From JANPEZ01 sp031423155 (GTDB lineage: Bacteria; Actinomycetota; UBA4738; HRBIN12), in NCBI GenBank assembly GCA_031423155.1, contig JANPEZ010000010.1, positions 1 through 64,000 of the forward strand: a stretch of 64,000 bases of DNA. The letters are read 5' to 3'. Below are positions 1-8,521 of this stretch, in pieces. Every line of letters starts with the position of its first letter. Positions within the stretch are counted from its first letter, which is position 1. The notes beneath the pieces are model-generated. The model ran no database searches, was not told the origin of the DNA, and saw nothing but the letters and a program-made list of their open reading frames with translations. Position numbers and translations under genes: made by a program.

Positions 1-1069
1 AGGTCTCGAGTTCGTCGAGGATCTGAGGGTCCAACGTCGTCGAGACAACTGAGGTGTCCGACTCGGAGACGGCGGTCGCCTCCTCAAGCGAAGCGGACGC
101 CAGCGCCAGCTCGGCCTCGGCTTCGCGCAATGCCTCCTCCAGTTCGGCGACCCGGGCATCTGCCGGGGGCTGCTGACTCTCGGCAATCTTGGACTGGGCT
201 TCCTTGAGCTTCGCATCCAGACGCCGATAGCTGTCTTCGGCCATCCCCAGCTGATCTCGGGCCTCCTTGAGCTCTGTCGCGGCCGACGCGGCGGCTGCTT
301 CGGCGCGCGCCAGCCGTTCCGTTTCCCTCTTTGTCTCGGAGCGACCCTGTTCGTGGGCACCGCCGTCACCGGAGTCGCGGCCTGATCCGGCGCCGATCGC
401 TGCCACGGGAGTGCGCATCGAGAGCGCGAGGAGAACGAAGCAGGCTGCCGCCGCGATCGCGGATACCCATCTAAGCGTGGCCCAAGGCTCGCGCACCGAG
501 CCGGCGATGTTGGCGTAGTACTGGTCGATCTCCACAGCACCGACCACGGCGATGCGATCCCTCGTATGGAGCGGAACGAAGCTCGCCAGAACCTGGGTCG
601 TCGTCGAGGACGACCCGGCGTTCGCGCCCACCGATGTGCTCGCAACGGCATCGGCGGTCCGCCCGGCCAAAGCAGCCTGAACGTTTGGATCGTCGCCGGC
701 GTTCACCAGCCCTACGTCCTCGCGCTCGTCGGTCGAGAAGATCAGCTGGCCGTCAACCCGGTAGATGCGCACCCTGGCGACGTCGTCATCGACCATGATG
801 CCGCCCACCACATCGATGAGCAGGTCCCGGTAGTTCTGTCCGAGGATCGGCTCGGAAACGAGCTGCTCGTCGAGCGCCCGGTACAGCACGGTGTTCGTGT
901 AGTTCTCAGCCTTCTGGCGGGCGGCCTGCTCGGCCAGGCGAAGCTCTGAGGCACCCTGGTTCCAGACGAACGCCGTCACGATGACGAGTACGACCGTGAC
1001 CCCTCCCCATATGAAACGACTGACTCGGTCGCGGGTGAAACGCTCCAGGGTGTTCATCGGAACAAGCAT
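1..1069 (-). CDS. Membrane sensor/coiled-coil protein, 3' part cut by window edge
   Basis: The gene runs off the left edge, so its C-terminus is unknown. The visible 356 residues hold a short basic start, a membrane helix (about 20-37), an extracytoplasmic domain of about 155 residues, a second helix (about 198-216) and then a long Ala/Glu/Lys/Arg-rich coiled coil up to the edge. The outer domain contains RIYRVDGQLIFSTD, a pattern seen in sensor domains of diguanylate cyclases and kinases, so an output domain may lie beyond the edge (inference). It is a paralogue of the gene at 2080-3459, which shares RIxxxxGxLxFSTD and the same two-helix plus coiled-coil plan. A second in-frame ATG lies at 1057; neither start has a clear ribosome binding site. 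Confidence 0.75.
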   Translation of the reverse strand, partial: MLVPMNTLERFTRDRVSRFIWGGVTVVLVIVTAFVWNQGASELRLAEQAARQKAENYTNTVLYRALDEQLVSEPILGQNYRDLLIDVVGGIMVDDDVARVRIYRVDGQLIFSTDEREDVGLVNAGDDPNVQAALAGRTADAVASTSVGANAGSSSTTTQVLASFVPLHTRDRIAVVGAVEIDQYYANIAGSVREPWATLRWVSAIAAAACFVLLALSMRTPVAAIGAGSGRDSGDGGAHEQGRSETKRETERLARAEAAAASAATELKEARDQLGMAEDSYRRLDAKLKEAQSKIAESQQPPADARVAELEEALREAEAELALASASLEEATAVSESDTSVVSTTLDPQILDELET

Positions 1070-1272
1070 ATTGAAGGCTCGACGAGGGCCGCGACAAACC
1101 CGGAACAAGGTAGAAGGCGGACCTCGCGTGCCTGCGCCCGCAGCCGCCCGTGGCGAAGGACTCACCCGACATGGGCGATCGACGGATCCGTCGCCAGAGA
1201 AGGATCCTCGGGTGGCGACTAAAGGTCAACCGCCGTCCCCGCCGATACCCAGCCTGACCACTTGGGGGTGGA

Positions 1273-2061
1273 ATGGCCACGACCGGCATACGGCGGGCGG
1301 CAGCTTCGCTTCTCGCAGCGACCTTGATATGCGGCGCGCTCATCGCGCCGGCTTCCGCAAGCTCTGCACTTCAGGATGCTCAGCATCGGCGCACGCGACT
1401 GACTCGCGCCATCTCTCACACGCTCGCCGGTCTGCGCGGCCAGGCACTTCAACTTCAACGCAAGATCGAGCGCACCAGCCGACAGCTGGCCAACACGCCT
1501 TCGCGTCGCGCGTCGGTCTACGAGCGATGGACCACAACGCGCTTGCCGATAGCCGACGAGCGGCGCGAGGCGCGGCGCCGATTGAGGGTGCTGACCCACG
1601 ACGCCGGAAGACGACTCGCCGACCTGAGGCGCCGAAGGGCGCTCGTGAGCGCGTGGATCGCCCGCTACGGCATCTTCCAGACCTGCCCGGTCCGAGGAAC
1701 ACGCGTCATCGCCAACAACTTCGGCATCATCGTTCGAAAACCCGACGTTCCGGTCCACGTCCATCAGGGCAACGACATCACCGCCTATTACGGGACGCCG
1801 ATCGTGGCACCGTTCGACGGTACCGCCGTGACGGCCGCCAACGGACTCGGAGGCATGGCCGTAAAGGTCTACGGCGCAGGCGGTTACGTCTACAACGCGC
1901 ACCTGTCCCGCTACGGGAAGCTCGGTGCCGTGAAAGCGGGCGACGTGATCGGCTACGTGGGTGCGACAGGCGACGCAGGCGGGCCGCACAACCACTTCGA
2001 GTGGCACCCGGGGGGCGGCGGCGCGGTGGATCCGTATCCGTATCTAGCGGCGGTGTGTTGA
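1273..2061 (+). CDS. Secreted M23 family metallopeptidase
   Basis: Predicted secreted zinc endopeptidase acting on peptidoglycan cross-links (LytM/NlpD type). Residues 1-30 are a signal peptide ending in ASAS, 31-130 are an Arg-rich helical, probably coiled-coil stretch, and the peptidase domain covers about 155-262. Family zinc ligands are visible as H164 and D168 in HQGND and H241 in HNHF; H210 in YNAH is the likely catalytic histidine. A GGGGGTGGA tract directly precedes the ATG. Both flanking genes, on the other strand, are paralogous membrane coiled-coil proteins that could position or control it, but that is neighbourhood evidence only. The family call is firm; the exact substrate is not known. 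Confidence 0.88.
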   Translation: MATTGIRRAAASLLAATLICGALIAPASASSALQDAQHRRTRLTRAISHTLAGLRGQALQLQRKIERTSRQLANTPSRRASVYERWTTTRLPIADERREARRRLRVLTHDAGRRLADLRRRRALVSAWIARYGIFQTCPVRGTRVIANNFGIIVRKPDVPVHVHQGNDITAYYGTPIVAPFDGTAVTAANGLGGMAVKVYGAGGYVYNAHLSRYGKLGAVKAGDVIGYVGATGDAGGPHNHFEWHPGGGGAVDPYPYLAAVC

Positions 2062-2079
2062 CCGCCGGACCGAGGGTTC

Positions 2080-3459
2080 CTACTCCTTATCCGGATCGAA
2101 GGCTCGTTCGGTGCGGTCGTCCAGCGAAGTTTGCCCCCTCTTCCTGCGGGCCTGCTTGGTCAGCCGCTCCCTGAGCGAGGTGTCCACATCGTGCTCGTCC
2201 GCGATCGGTTGGACCTTCTCCAGCCAGGCCGTCTCGCTCTCCTGTGCTTCAGCTTCAGGCTCAGCAACGGGCTCGGGCTCATCCGTTGCGGCGGCCTCGA
2301 TCGCAACCTTGGGCTCCGGCTCGACCGGTGATGCCGCGCCCCGCTCGGCTCGCGACTCGAGGTCGCTGGCAAGTTCGGTTGCCTTCGCGACCTGATTCCC
2401 GGCGTCGGCGAGCGCGGTCTCCATCACCTGGATCCTGGTTTCGGATTCCCGTAGGCGCCCTGCCAGGTCCGAGGCTTCCCGTTCGGCCACTCTGGCGCGC
2501 TGCTCGGCAGCGACCAGGTCCTCGGGCTTGACCTGCGGGGCCGCGGGTGCGCCCAGGGCGTTCACCCGCGCTTCCAGCTCTTCGACTCGGGTTTCCGCAG
2601 CTGTGGCGCGGTCGATCGCGGCTGCGCGTTCTTCCTCCACTTCTCGGATCTTCTCCTCGGCAACCCCGAGGTCGCCTGTCATGACCTGGCGCCGGAGCTG
2701 ATCCAGCTGCAGTTCGAGTGCCTTGCGCGAGGCCTCGGACTTCTGCACTCGCGCCGCGAGCTTGGCCTGATCCGCGCGCATCAGTTCGGGGTCGATGAGA
2801 TCGAGCGGCTCGCCGTCTGCCCTCGCCTTGTTGTCGGGCACGCGCTTCTTCTCCGGAACGGGGGCGGCTTCACCCTTCTCCTTCCGAGGGATGAAGGTGA
2901 CCGCCGTCAGCAGAACCAGCAAGGCTGCGGCCGCGGCGGCGGCGAGCTGGATGGACTTCCAGGGCGAGTTCGCGACCGACCTGAGTTCTTCGAGATCGAG
3001 ATCGACCTCCGCAACGCCGAATACGTCCCTGCCGGATCGAAGCGGAACAACGGTCGACCACACCGCCTCGTCCTCGGTGGCCGCTGCGGAGGTGACCTTG
3101 TCCCCGACCGCAGCTGCTATCGCATCAAGTGGGGGCGGGGTCGAGCTGGTATCACCGAAGTCGGTCGAGAAGGCGAGTTCTCCCTCCGGACTCCAGATGC
3201 GGATCCGGAGTACCTCACCGCGCGCCGCACTCGGACCGAGCGCATCTCGCACCCTCAGCTCGGCCGCGGGCGAGGTGGGCAGCCTTCCTCCGAGCGCCGG
3301 CAAGGCCGCCTCCATGACCAGGAGTTCGGAATCGTGGGTGGCGCCGGCCTTCTGGCTCGTCAGATCCCGCGACTGCATCATGAAGGCACCGCCGACGCCG
3401 GCCAGACATAGCAGCAACAACGTGACGAAACCGACCCTGGCGTCTTTCAGATTCTCCAC
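2080..3459 (-). CDS. Membrane sensor/coiled-coil protein
   Basis: About 459 residues from a GTG at 3459. A membrane helix lies near the N-terminus (about 9-28), followed by an outer domain of about 140 residues with RIWSPEGELAFSTD, a second helix (about 170-190), and a long cytoplasmic coiled coil rich in Ala, Glu and Arg (about 225-375). The tail is acidic, Pro-rich and ends with a basic patch (KQARRKRG). This is the same architecture as the gene at the left edge, so the two are paralogues separated only by the M23 peptidase gene. The frame stays open up to a GTG at 3531, which would add 24 Arg-rich residues; I prefer the shorter form because the helix then starts near the N-terminus. No catalytic domain is visible; function unknown. 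Confidence 0.72.
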   Translation of the reverse strand: MENLKDARVGFVTLLLLCLAGVGGAFMMQSRDLTSQKAGATHDSELLVMEAALPALGGRLPTSPAAELRVRDALGPSAARGEVLRIRIWSPEGELAFSTDFGDTSSTPPPLDAIAAAVGDKVTSAAATEDEAVWSTVVPLRSGRDVFGVAEVDLDLEELRSVANSPWKSIQLAAAAAAALLVLLTAVTFIPRKEKGEAAPVPEKKRVPDNKARADGEPLDLIDPELMRADQAKLAARVQKSEASRKALELQLDQLRRQVMTGDLGVAEEKIREVEEERAAAIDRATAAETRVEELEARVNALGAPAAPQVKPEDLVAAEQRARVAEREASDLAGRLRESETRIQVMETALADAGNQVAKATELASDLESRAERGAASPVEPEPKVAIEAAATDEPEPVAEPEAEAQESETAWLEKVQPIADEHDVDTSLRERLTKQARRKRGQTSLDDRTERAFDPDKE

Positions 3460-3678
3460 GTGGACACGCGCGGAATCGAACCGCCGGCCCCGCACGGGGC
3501 GCTCCAACCGTTCCTGTCGCCAGCAGACCACAGCCGATCGGGGGTCTGCAAGCTTGAACGGGAGTCAGGCTCGCCTCACGTCCTACCGCAACGGGCCCGG
3601 AAACCGACTTTCGGCGAGTTGCGCCCCGTTCGACAGACGTGGTTGACTCCCGCTCCGGCATACCGTTAGGAGACCCCC

Positions 3679-4650
3679 ATGCCCCGCATGTCCCAGCTCA
3701 TCACCCGAGCCATAGTGGCGATGACATTGCTACTCGTGGTCGCTCCGACGACCCAAGCAGCCCCGGATCGCCCCGCGCCCGATCCCGTGATCGTGGCGGT
3801 GGGAGACCTGGCGTGCCAATCGCTGAGCCAGGGCGACGGTCAGGGTGCGTGCCGCTCGGGTGACGTCGCCTCGTTGATCACCGGCCTTGCTCCCAACCGA
3901 TTCCTGGCCCTGGGAGATCTGCAGTACAACAACGGAACACTCGAGGAGTACCAGCGAGTCTGGAACGTCCAGTTCGGGCACCTGCTGTCGATCCTGTCAC
4001 CGTCACCCGGCAACCACGAGTACGGGACCGCGGGAGCGCAGGGGTACTTCGATAACTTCGGCCCGGTTGCGGTGTCCACGCTGGGTTACTACTCGTACGA
4101 CCTCGGTTCTTGGCACATCGTCTCGCTCAACTCCGACATCTGCGGCAACGACCCCGGGTGCGGTCCGGGAACCCCCCAGTACGAGTGGCTCAAGGCCGAC
4201 CTGGCTGCGAGCAGGGCCTCCTGCACCCTGGCCTTCCAACATCATCCGAGGTTCGACTGGCGGCCGTATCAGAAGTGGATCGACGACAACGGCACCACCC
4301 ACTACGCGGGAACCGAGACAGCGCCCTATATCGAGATGTGGAGACTGATGGATGGCGCCGGCGTGGACGTGATGCTCGTCGGCCACAACCACCTCTACCA
4401 GCGCTGGGCTCCGCAGGATGCGGACGGGAAGCTCAGCGCGACCGGTATGCGGCAGTTCACCGTCGGAACCGGAGGCCGCTCCCTGTATCCGCTGGGGTTC
4501 AAACCGAAGCCCAAGAACCTGCTCGTTACGCAGAACAAGTCCTTCGGCGTTCTGAAGATGACGTTGCACTCCTCCAGTTACGACTACCAGTGGGTCTCGG
4601 TTCCGGGCGAGGCGCGGTTCGCGGATGCCGGCACGTTCGCCTGCGCCTGA
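3679..4650 (+). CDS. Secreted calcineurin-like metallophosphoesterase
   Basis: Predicted exported phosphatase or phosphodiesterase of the calcineurin-like/purple acid phosphatase fold. Residues 1-29 are a signal peptide ending in TQA. The metal-binding blocks appear in family order: VAVGD near 42, LGDLQYNNG near 78, PSPGNHEY near 110, the FQHHPR pair near 190 and VGHNHLYQR near 235. The length (323 residues) fits a single-domain enzyme. An AGGAG lies 7 bases before the ATG. The gene stands alone and is followed by a strong hairpin, so it is probably a single transcript. The in vivo substrate cannot be told from the sequence. Confidence 0.87.
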   Translation: MPRMSQLITRAIVAMTLLLVVAPTTQAAPDRPAPDPVIVAVGDLACQSLSQGDGQGACRSGDVASLITGLAPNRFLALGDLQYNNGTLEEYQRVWNVQFGHLLSILSPSPGNHEYGTAGAQGYFDNFGPVAVSTLGYYSYDLGSWHIVSLNSDICGNDPGCGPGTPQYEWLKADLAASRASCTLAFQHHPRFDWRPYQKWIDDNGTTHYAGTETAPYIEMWRLMDGAGVDVMLVGHNHLYQRWAPQDADGKLSATGMRQFTVGTGGRSLYPLGFKPKPKNLLVTQNKSFGVLKMTLHSSSYDYQWVSVPGEARFADAGTFACA

Positions 4651-4658
4651 GTTGGCTC

Positions 4659-4692
4659 GCCACTCCCGTCTCCCAGGCGGGGCGGGAGTGGC
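4659..4692 (+). terminator. Hairpin after the phosphoesterase gene
   Basis: A perfect 10-bp inverted repeat, GCCACTCCCG and CGGGAGTGGC, with a 14-base loop, begins 8 bases after the stop codon and ends 24 bases before the next gene. There is no T-run, so it is a candidate terminator or mRNA 3' end protector rather than a textbook intrinsic terminator. Confidence 0.5.
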
Positions 4693-4716
4693 TCGCATCT
4701 GGCAGAATCGGCGACC

Positions 4717-5700
4717 GTGGCGAACGCGATCGAAACACAGACCCTTTGCAGGGAGTTTCCGGGCGGGATAGTCGCGGTCGACGGGATAGACCTGAGCGTC
4801 GCCGAGGGCGAGATGTTCGGGTTCCTCGGACCTAACGGCGCCGGCAAGAGCACGACCATCAGGATGCTCACGACGCTGCTCCGGCCGACGTCCGGGCACG
4901 CTCGGGTAGGAGGCTTCGACGTCACCGAGCACCCCGACGAGGTCCGGCGCGCGATCGGTGTCGCACTACAGGAAGCCGGGATGGACAGGCTGGCGACGGG
5001 GCGCGAACTGCTCGTCCTGCAGGCAAGGCTCCAGGGGCTTCGCGGGGCCGAGCCGAAGGAGCGCGCCGACGAGATGCTCACGCTGGTCGGGCTCACAGAA
5101 GCTGCGGACCGGCGGGTGGCGACCTACTCCGGTGGCATGAAGCGCCGTCTGGATCTGGCCAGCGCCCTCATACACGGGCCGCGGATCCTGGTGCTGGACG
5201 AGCCGACCGGAGGCCTGGATCCCGCCAGCCGTGAAGCGGTCTGGGACCGTGTCCGCCGGCTGAATCGCGAGGAGGGCATCACCGTGTTCCTAACGACCCA
5301 GTATCTGGAGGAGGCCGATGCGCTCGCCGGGCGGCTAGCGATCATCGACCACGGCAAGATCGTCGCCGAGGGCACCCCAGGGGACCTGAAGCGCTCGATC
5401 GGTACCGACGTCGTGACCGTGGAGATCCCCGAGACTCACATCGAGGAGGGCCGCTCTGCGCTCGAGGGACTCGAGGGTCTCGAGGAGATGAGGGTCGACT
5501 CGCATGGACTCACGCTCTTCGTGGCCGACGGCTCCGGAACGATCGCGCACGTCGTGCGCCGGCTCGATGCCGCGGGAGTGGCGGCCGGGTCGGTCGCGCT
5601 TTCCCGACCGACCCTCGACGAGGTATTCCTGCGCGCGACCGGATCGCGCCTGGAGGGAGCGGGCGCGCCGGCCTCCGGCGTGCCCGAGGCAGGCGCATGA
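4717..5700 (+). CDS. ABC transporter ATP-binding protein, DrrA family
   Basis: Nucleotide-binding subunit of a two-gene ABC-2 exporter. Walker A is GPNGAGKSTT near residue 42, the signature is YSGGMKRRLD near 140, and Walker B is ILVLDEPTGGLD near 160. The C-terminal 80 residues form the extra domain typical of the daunorubicin resistance (DrrA) family, which exports drugs, lipids or glycolipids. The GTG start is preceded by TGGCAGAAT, an extended -10-like sequence 8 bases upstream, so the mRNA may be leaderless. Its stop overlaps the start of the permease gene as ATGA, so the two are translationally coupled. The exported compound is unknown. Confidence 0.92.
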   Translation: MANAIETQTLCREFPGGIVAVDGIDLSVAEGEMFGFLGPNGAGKSTTIRMLTTLLRPTSGHARVGGFDVTEHPDEVRRAIGVALQEAGMDRLATGRELLVLQARLQGLRGAEPKERADEMLTLVGLTEAADRRVATYSGGMKRRLDLASALIHGPRILVLDEPTGGLDPASREAVWDRVRRLNREEGITVFLTTQYLEEADALAGRLAIIDHGKIVAEGTPGDLKRSIGTDVVTVEIPETHIEEGRSALEGLEGLEEMRVDSHGLTLFVADGSGTIAHVVRRLDAAGVAAGSVALSRPTLDEVFLRATGSRLEGAGAPASGVPEAGA

Positions 5701-6488
5701 GCAGCGTCGCGGACCCCCGGGCAGGTGCCGGCTTCTCGGGAGCCGTGCGCGACGCGGTGTATCTAGGAGCGCGCGAGATCCGCACTTCGCTGCGTACACC
5801 GGCGTTCCTGCTGCCGAACCTGCTCATGCCCGTGTTCTTCTTCTTCTTCATGACCGGCTCACTCGGAGGGTTCGCCGCTCAGTCCGGTCTCGCGAACTTC
5901 AGCGCGTTCGCCCTTCCGATGTCCGTGTTGTTCGCGGTTACCGGAGGAAGCGCCGGACTCAACATGGTGGCCGACATCGAAAGTGGCTACTTCGACAAGC
6001 TGCTACTGACACCGGCGAACCGTTTCTCGATCCTCGTGGGAGCGATGTCGGCCGATCTATGCCGGATCATGACTCAGGGGTTGGTCATCTCGCTCGTCGC
6101 GGTTGCCACCGGAACGGTGTTCGCCACCGGACTCGTCGGTCTCCTGGCGATGCTGGGGATCGCAAGCCTATGGGGTTTGGGCTACTCGGCGATCGGGTTC
6201 TCGTTGGCGCTGAAGACCGGCAACCCTCAAGTGGTCGCCAGCATGTGGGCCTTCCAGGTTCCGTTCGTCTTCCTGACGACGGCGTTCGCGCCGAAGGAGG
6301 CCCTGTCGGGTTGGCTGCAGACAGCGGCCACGTACAACCCGATGACCTACGTGCTCGCGGGGCTGCGCTCGCTGTCGCTCGAGGGCGGATCCACGTTCGA
6401 CATCGTGCGTTCGCTGGGTGTGGCAACGCTCTTCTGCACGATCACTGTGAGCGTGGCGCTCCTGGCCATGCGCGGCCGCGTGCGGTAG
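5697..6488 (+). CDS. ABC-2 type permease, DrrB family
   Basis: Membrane subunit (263 residues) that pairs with the ATPase gene it overlaps by four bases. About six hydrophobic helices are visible, starting with FLLPNLLMPVFFFFFMTG near residue 38, and the central GLGYSAIGFSLAL block is typical of ABC-2 permeases. The expected complex is a dimer of two permeases and two ATPases in the cytoplasmic membrane. The gene ends the operon: the next gene is 119 bases downstream with its own ribosome binding site. Confidence 0.9.
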   Translation: MSSVADPRAGAGFSGAVRDAVYLGAREIRTSLRTPAFLLPNLLMPVFFFFFMTGSLGGFAAQSGLANFSAFALPMSVLFAVTGGSAGLNMVADIESGYFDKLLLTPANRFSILVGAMSADLCRIMTQGLVISLVAVATGTVFATGLVGLLAMLGIASLWGLGYSAIGFSLALKTGNPQVVASMWAFQVPFVFLTTAFAPKEALSGWLQTAATYNPMTYVLAGLRSLSLEGGSTFDIVRSLGVATLFCTITVSVALLAMRGRVR

Positions 6489-6607
6489 CTCAGAGATGAG
6501 CTGGCGATAGTCGGTTAAGCGGCCTCGGCTAGACGGATCCCCTTCAAACCGACTCGACGTGAGCGTATCTTCGTGGGAGCCGTTGGGCGTCTATCAAGGG
6601 GGCGCGC

Positions 6608-7261
6608 ATGGACGGGCAGACATCCGAGCCACCTGAGGCGCTCGACGCGAGCCCTCCCCACGACGGTCGGATCTTCGCGCGGATCGCAGCGGTGGCCGGA
6701 GTCGCAGTCGGGCTCGGGTCGGCGCTCCCTTGGGCGACGGCTACGTACCATGGCGGCGGGGTACGCGAATACCAACGAGTCACCCTCGGGTTGTCCGGTT
6801 CTTGGACCGCTCCGAAGCTGGTCGCCGTCTCGGTTGCCCTCGCCGTGCTGATCGTCCTAGGCGCTGCTGTCTTCGGGCGTTCGAAGAAGAGAGAACAACG
6901 GATCGCGGCAGGCGTCGTGGTCGTGGCTGCTGGACTCACGACATGGATCATCTTCGGGCATCTGGATCTGCTGTCCGGAGTGCCAGCCGACTTCAGGGGA
7001 GGTTTGCCCGAATGCCGCGGCTGGTGGATAGATTGCGTGAGCATAGCCTCGCGCCCCGGGCTGATCGTTATCGGTCCCGCAGGGCTCATCACGTCGTTCT
7101 TCGGCCTTGTCGCTCTGCTGCGAGCTGGTGGCGAAGCCAGAGGCGAAGGTCATAGATCCGATCGCTGGGTTCTCATGGTGATCTCGATCACGATCGGAGT
7201 CGCAACTCTACTCTTCGTCCTGTGGCTCATCGCGCAGCTATCGCAGATGGACACGTTGTAG
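6608..7261 (+). CDS. Four-helix membrane protein of unknown function
   Basis: 217 residues with a hydrophilic N-terminus of about 20 residues, then four predicted membrane helices (near 24-42, 72-92, 103-121 and 195-215) plus a weaker hydrophobic stretch near 145-165. The loop between helices 1 and 2 carries WATATYHGGG. An AGGGGG tract 6 bases before the ATG supports the start. I recognise no catalytic motif. It follows the ABC exporter genes on the same strand but with its own signals, and it converges on a lipoprotein gene. It could be an integral-membrane accessory protein; no function is assigned. Confidence 0.65.
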   Translation: MDGQTSEPPEALDASPPHDGRIFARIAAVAGVAVGLGSALPWATATYHGGGVREYQRVTLGLSGSWTAPKLVAVSVALAVLIVLGAAVFGRSKKREQRIAAGVVVVAAGLTTWIIFGHLDLLSGVPADFRGGLPECRGWWIDCVSIASRPGLIVIGPAGLITSFFGLVALLRAGGEARGEGHRSDRWVLMVISITIGVATLLFVLWLIAQLSQMDTL

Positions 7262-7324
7262 CGGCGTGGCCTGAGAGCAGCGGTTGGATCAAGCCCATCA
7301 TCGCTCTTCGGTGCTTCTCATCGG

Positions 7325-8230
7325 TCATCCGTCCTCGACCGTGATGAAGTAGTGATCCGTGACCCCATCGGTAACGTAGGCCTCGATCAAGACCGCATCC
7401 CAGTCTTGGAGTGCAAGCAGTTGCCAGACGTCTCCGGTTGGACCAGTTCGATCCATTCCCTGGTTGAGAGTGACCCAACCCTCGTCGGCCAGCACGCCCT
7501 CATAGAATCTGATGACGTCTTCTCTTGAACCGGCGGGCATAGCAACCCACATATCGCAGACGCCAACGATCCCGGCATCTGGAGGCTGGGGGGTGGCACC
7601 CTCCCACAGGGGAATGCCAGCAAGCAGCGACAGTTCCCGGTCGGTACAGCCCGACGGATCGGTCACCGGCGATGGATCGGCCTCATAAAGCGATGAGAGG
7701 ATCGAAGCGCATCCAGCCGACATGTCTGCTTCCATCGTCGTTCCGTAATTGCAAGCCACGAGATAGGAATCCCGCGAGCCTTCGACGATCGTCGCTTGCA
7801 CCGTGAGCCCATCCTTCCTAAAGGACGATGTGTACATCGTCGATCCGTTGCCGTGCGAGATCTCGACATCGATCGGGCCGGACGACAGAGGAACGAAACG
7901 CCGCAGAAGCTCCTCCGGCGAGCCATCGCCTAACTCCGCCGGAATCGGTCCGATCGCAACGTAATCAGAACGGTTGCCTTCAACAGGACCGTACGCCGCG
8001 AAGTAGTCCCATGGTGAATCCAGGTTGAACTCGTGCCAGCTATCGGGAACATCGAACGCTACCTGGGGGCCGATGTAGTCGGGCTCAGTGGCGCCGGGGG
8101 ACGCACTCGACGTCTTGGATGAGGACGCCTCACGATCCGTAACGGACCCTCCGCCACATGCCGCGGTCAGCAGGACTAGAACCACTCCGACCAGGGCATT
8201 CCGACGCCGATGGCAGGATCGCGTTCCCAT
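7325..8230 (-). CDS. Predicted lipoprotein of unknown function
   Basis: A 301-residue protein with a basic N-terminus, a hydrophobic core and a lipobox LLTAAC near residue 25, so it should be lipid-anchored on the outer face of the membrane. A Ser/Thr/Ala-rich linker follows, then a globular region with two Cys-containing blocks (LVACNYGTT and CTDRELSLL) that may form disulfides. VAFDVPDSWHEFNLDSPW suggests a surface or ligand-binding fold, but I cannot name a family. The ATG has only a weak GAGGA two bases away, so the exact start is uncertain. Confidence 0.65.
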   Translation of the reverse strand: MGTRSCHRRRNALVGVVLVLLTAACGGGSVTDREASSSKTSSASPGATEPDYIGPQVAFDVPDSWHEFNLDSPWDYFAAYGPVEGNRSDYVAIGPIPAELGDGSPEELLRRFVPLSSGPIDVEISHGNGSTMYTSSFRKDGLTVQATIVEGSRDSYLVACNYGTTMEADMSAGCASILSSLYEADPSPVTDPSGCTDRELSLLAGIPLWEGATPQPPDAGIVGVCDMWVAMPAGSREDVIRFYEGVLADEGWVTLNQGMDRTGPTGDVWQLLALQDWDAVLIEAYVTDGVTDHYFITVEDG

Positions 8231-8446
8231 GGTCCTCGACTCCTCGCTAGCTTCCGCTCCGCTCGAGTGGACTCAGGAACCCATGTGGCATCGAATCATC
8301 CTCCCCGCAACACGATCACGCAATCCGTCCCCACGAACAGAGCACAAGCCACCCCCGACGTCGCCGTAACCCCCGAGCGGACCTCTATCGAGAACGGAGG
8401 ACGGCACGACCAGGTCTCAGGCACATACGAGCGTTCGGTCGCTCGG

Positions 8447-8521
8447 TTTGCGGAGTCGTTCCGCGAGCGCGAGGATACGCAGGTGGAAGACCGCTGGCGC
8501 CTTTACTCGGTGGTTCCGTGA
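8447..8521 (+). pseudogene. Relic of a class III cyclase C-terminus
   Basis: The open frame that ends at TGA 8519 codes, just before the stop, for EDRWRLYSVVP. The cyclase gene that follows ends with PDRWRLYRVAG, and this RWRLY tail is typical of class III cyclases of this family. The stop overlaps the GTG start of the next gene as GTGA, the layout expected for a coupled tandem pair. Upstream of residue FAESFRERED nothing cyclase-like remains, so I read this as the last 25 codons of a mostly deleted paralogue. Chance similarity of a short peptide cannot be ruled out. Confidence 0.45.

Noticed and set aside
3461..3510. tRNA-like 3' end on the minus strand (TTCGATT loop, GCCCC-GTGC-GGGGC hairpin, CGTGTCC)
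   Set aside because: No anticodon stem can be formed at the right distance, the T-stem has a mismatch at its base and there is no plausible D-arm. An old attachment-site remnant is possible but nothing supports it.
8231..8446. Long open frame upstream of the cyclase (from 8210)
   Set aside because: Its composition is not protein-like until the last 25 codons; only that tail is kept as a relic.
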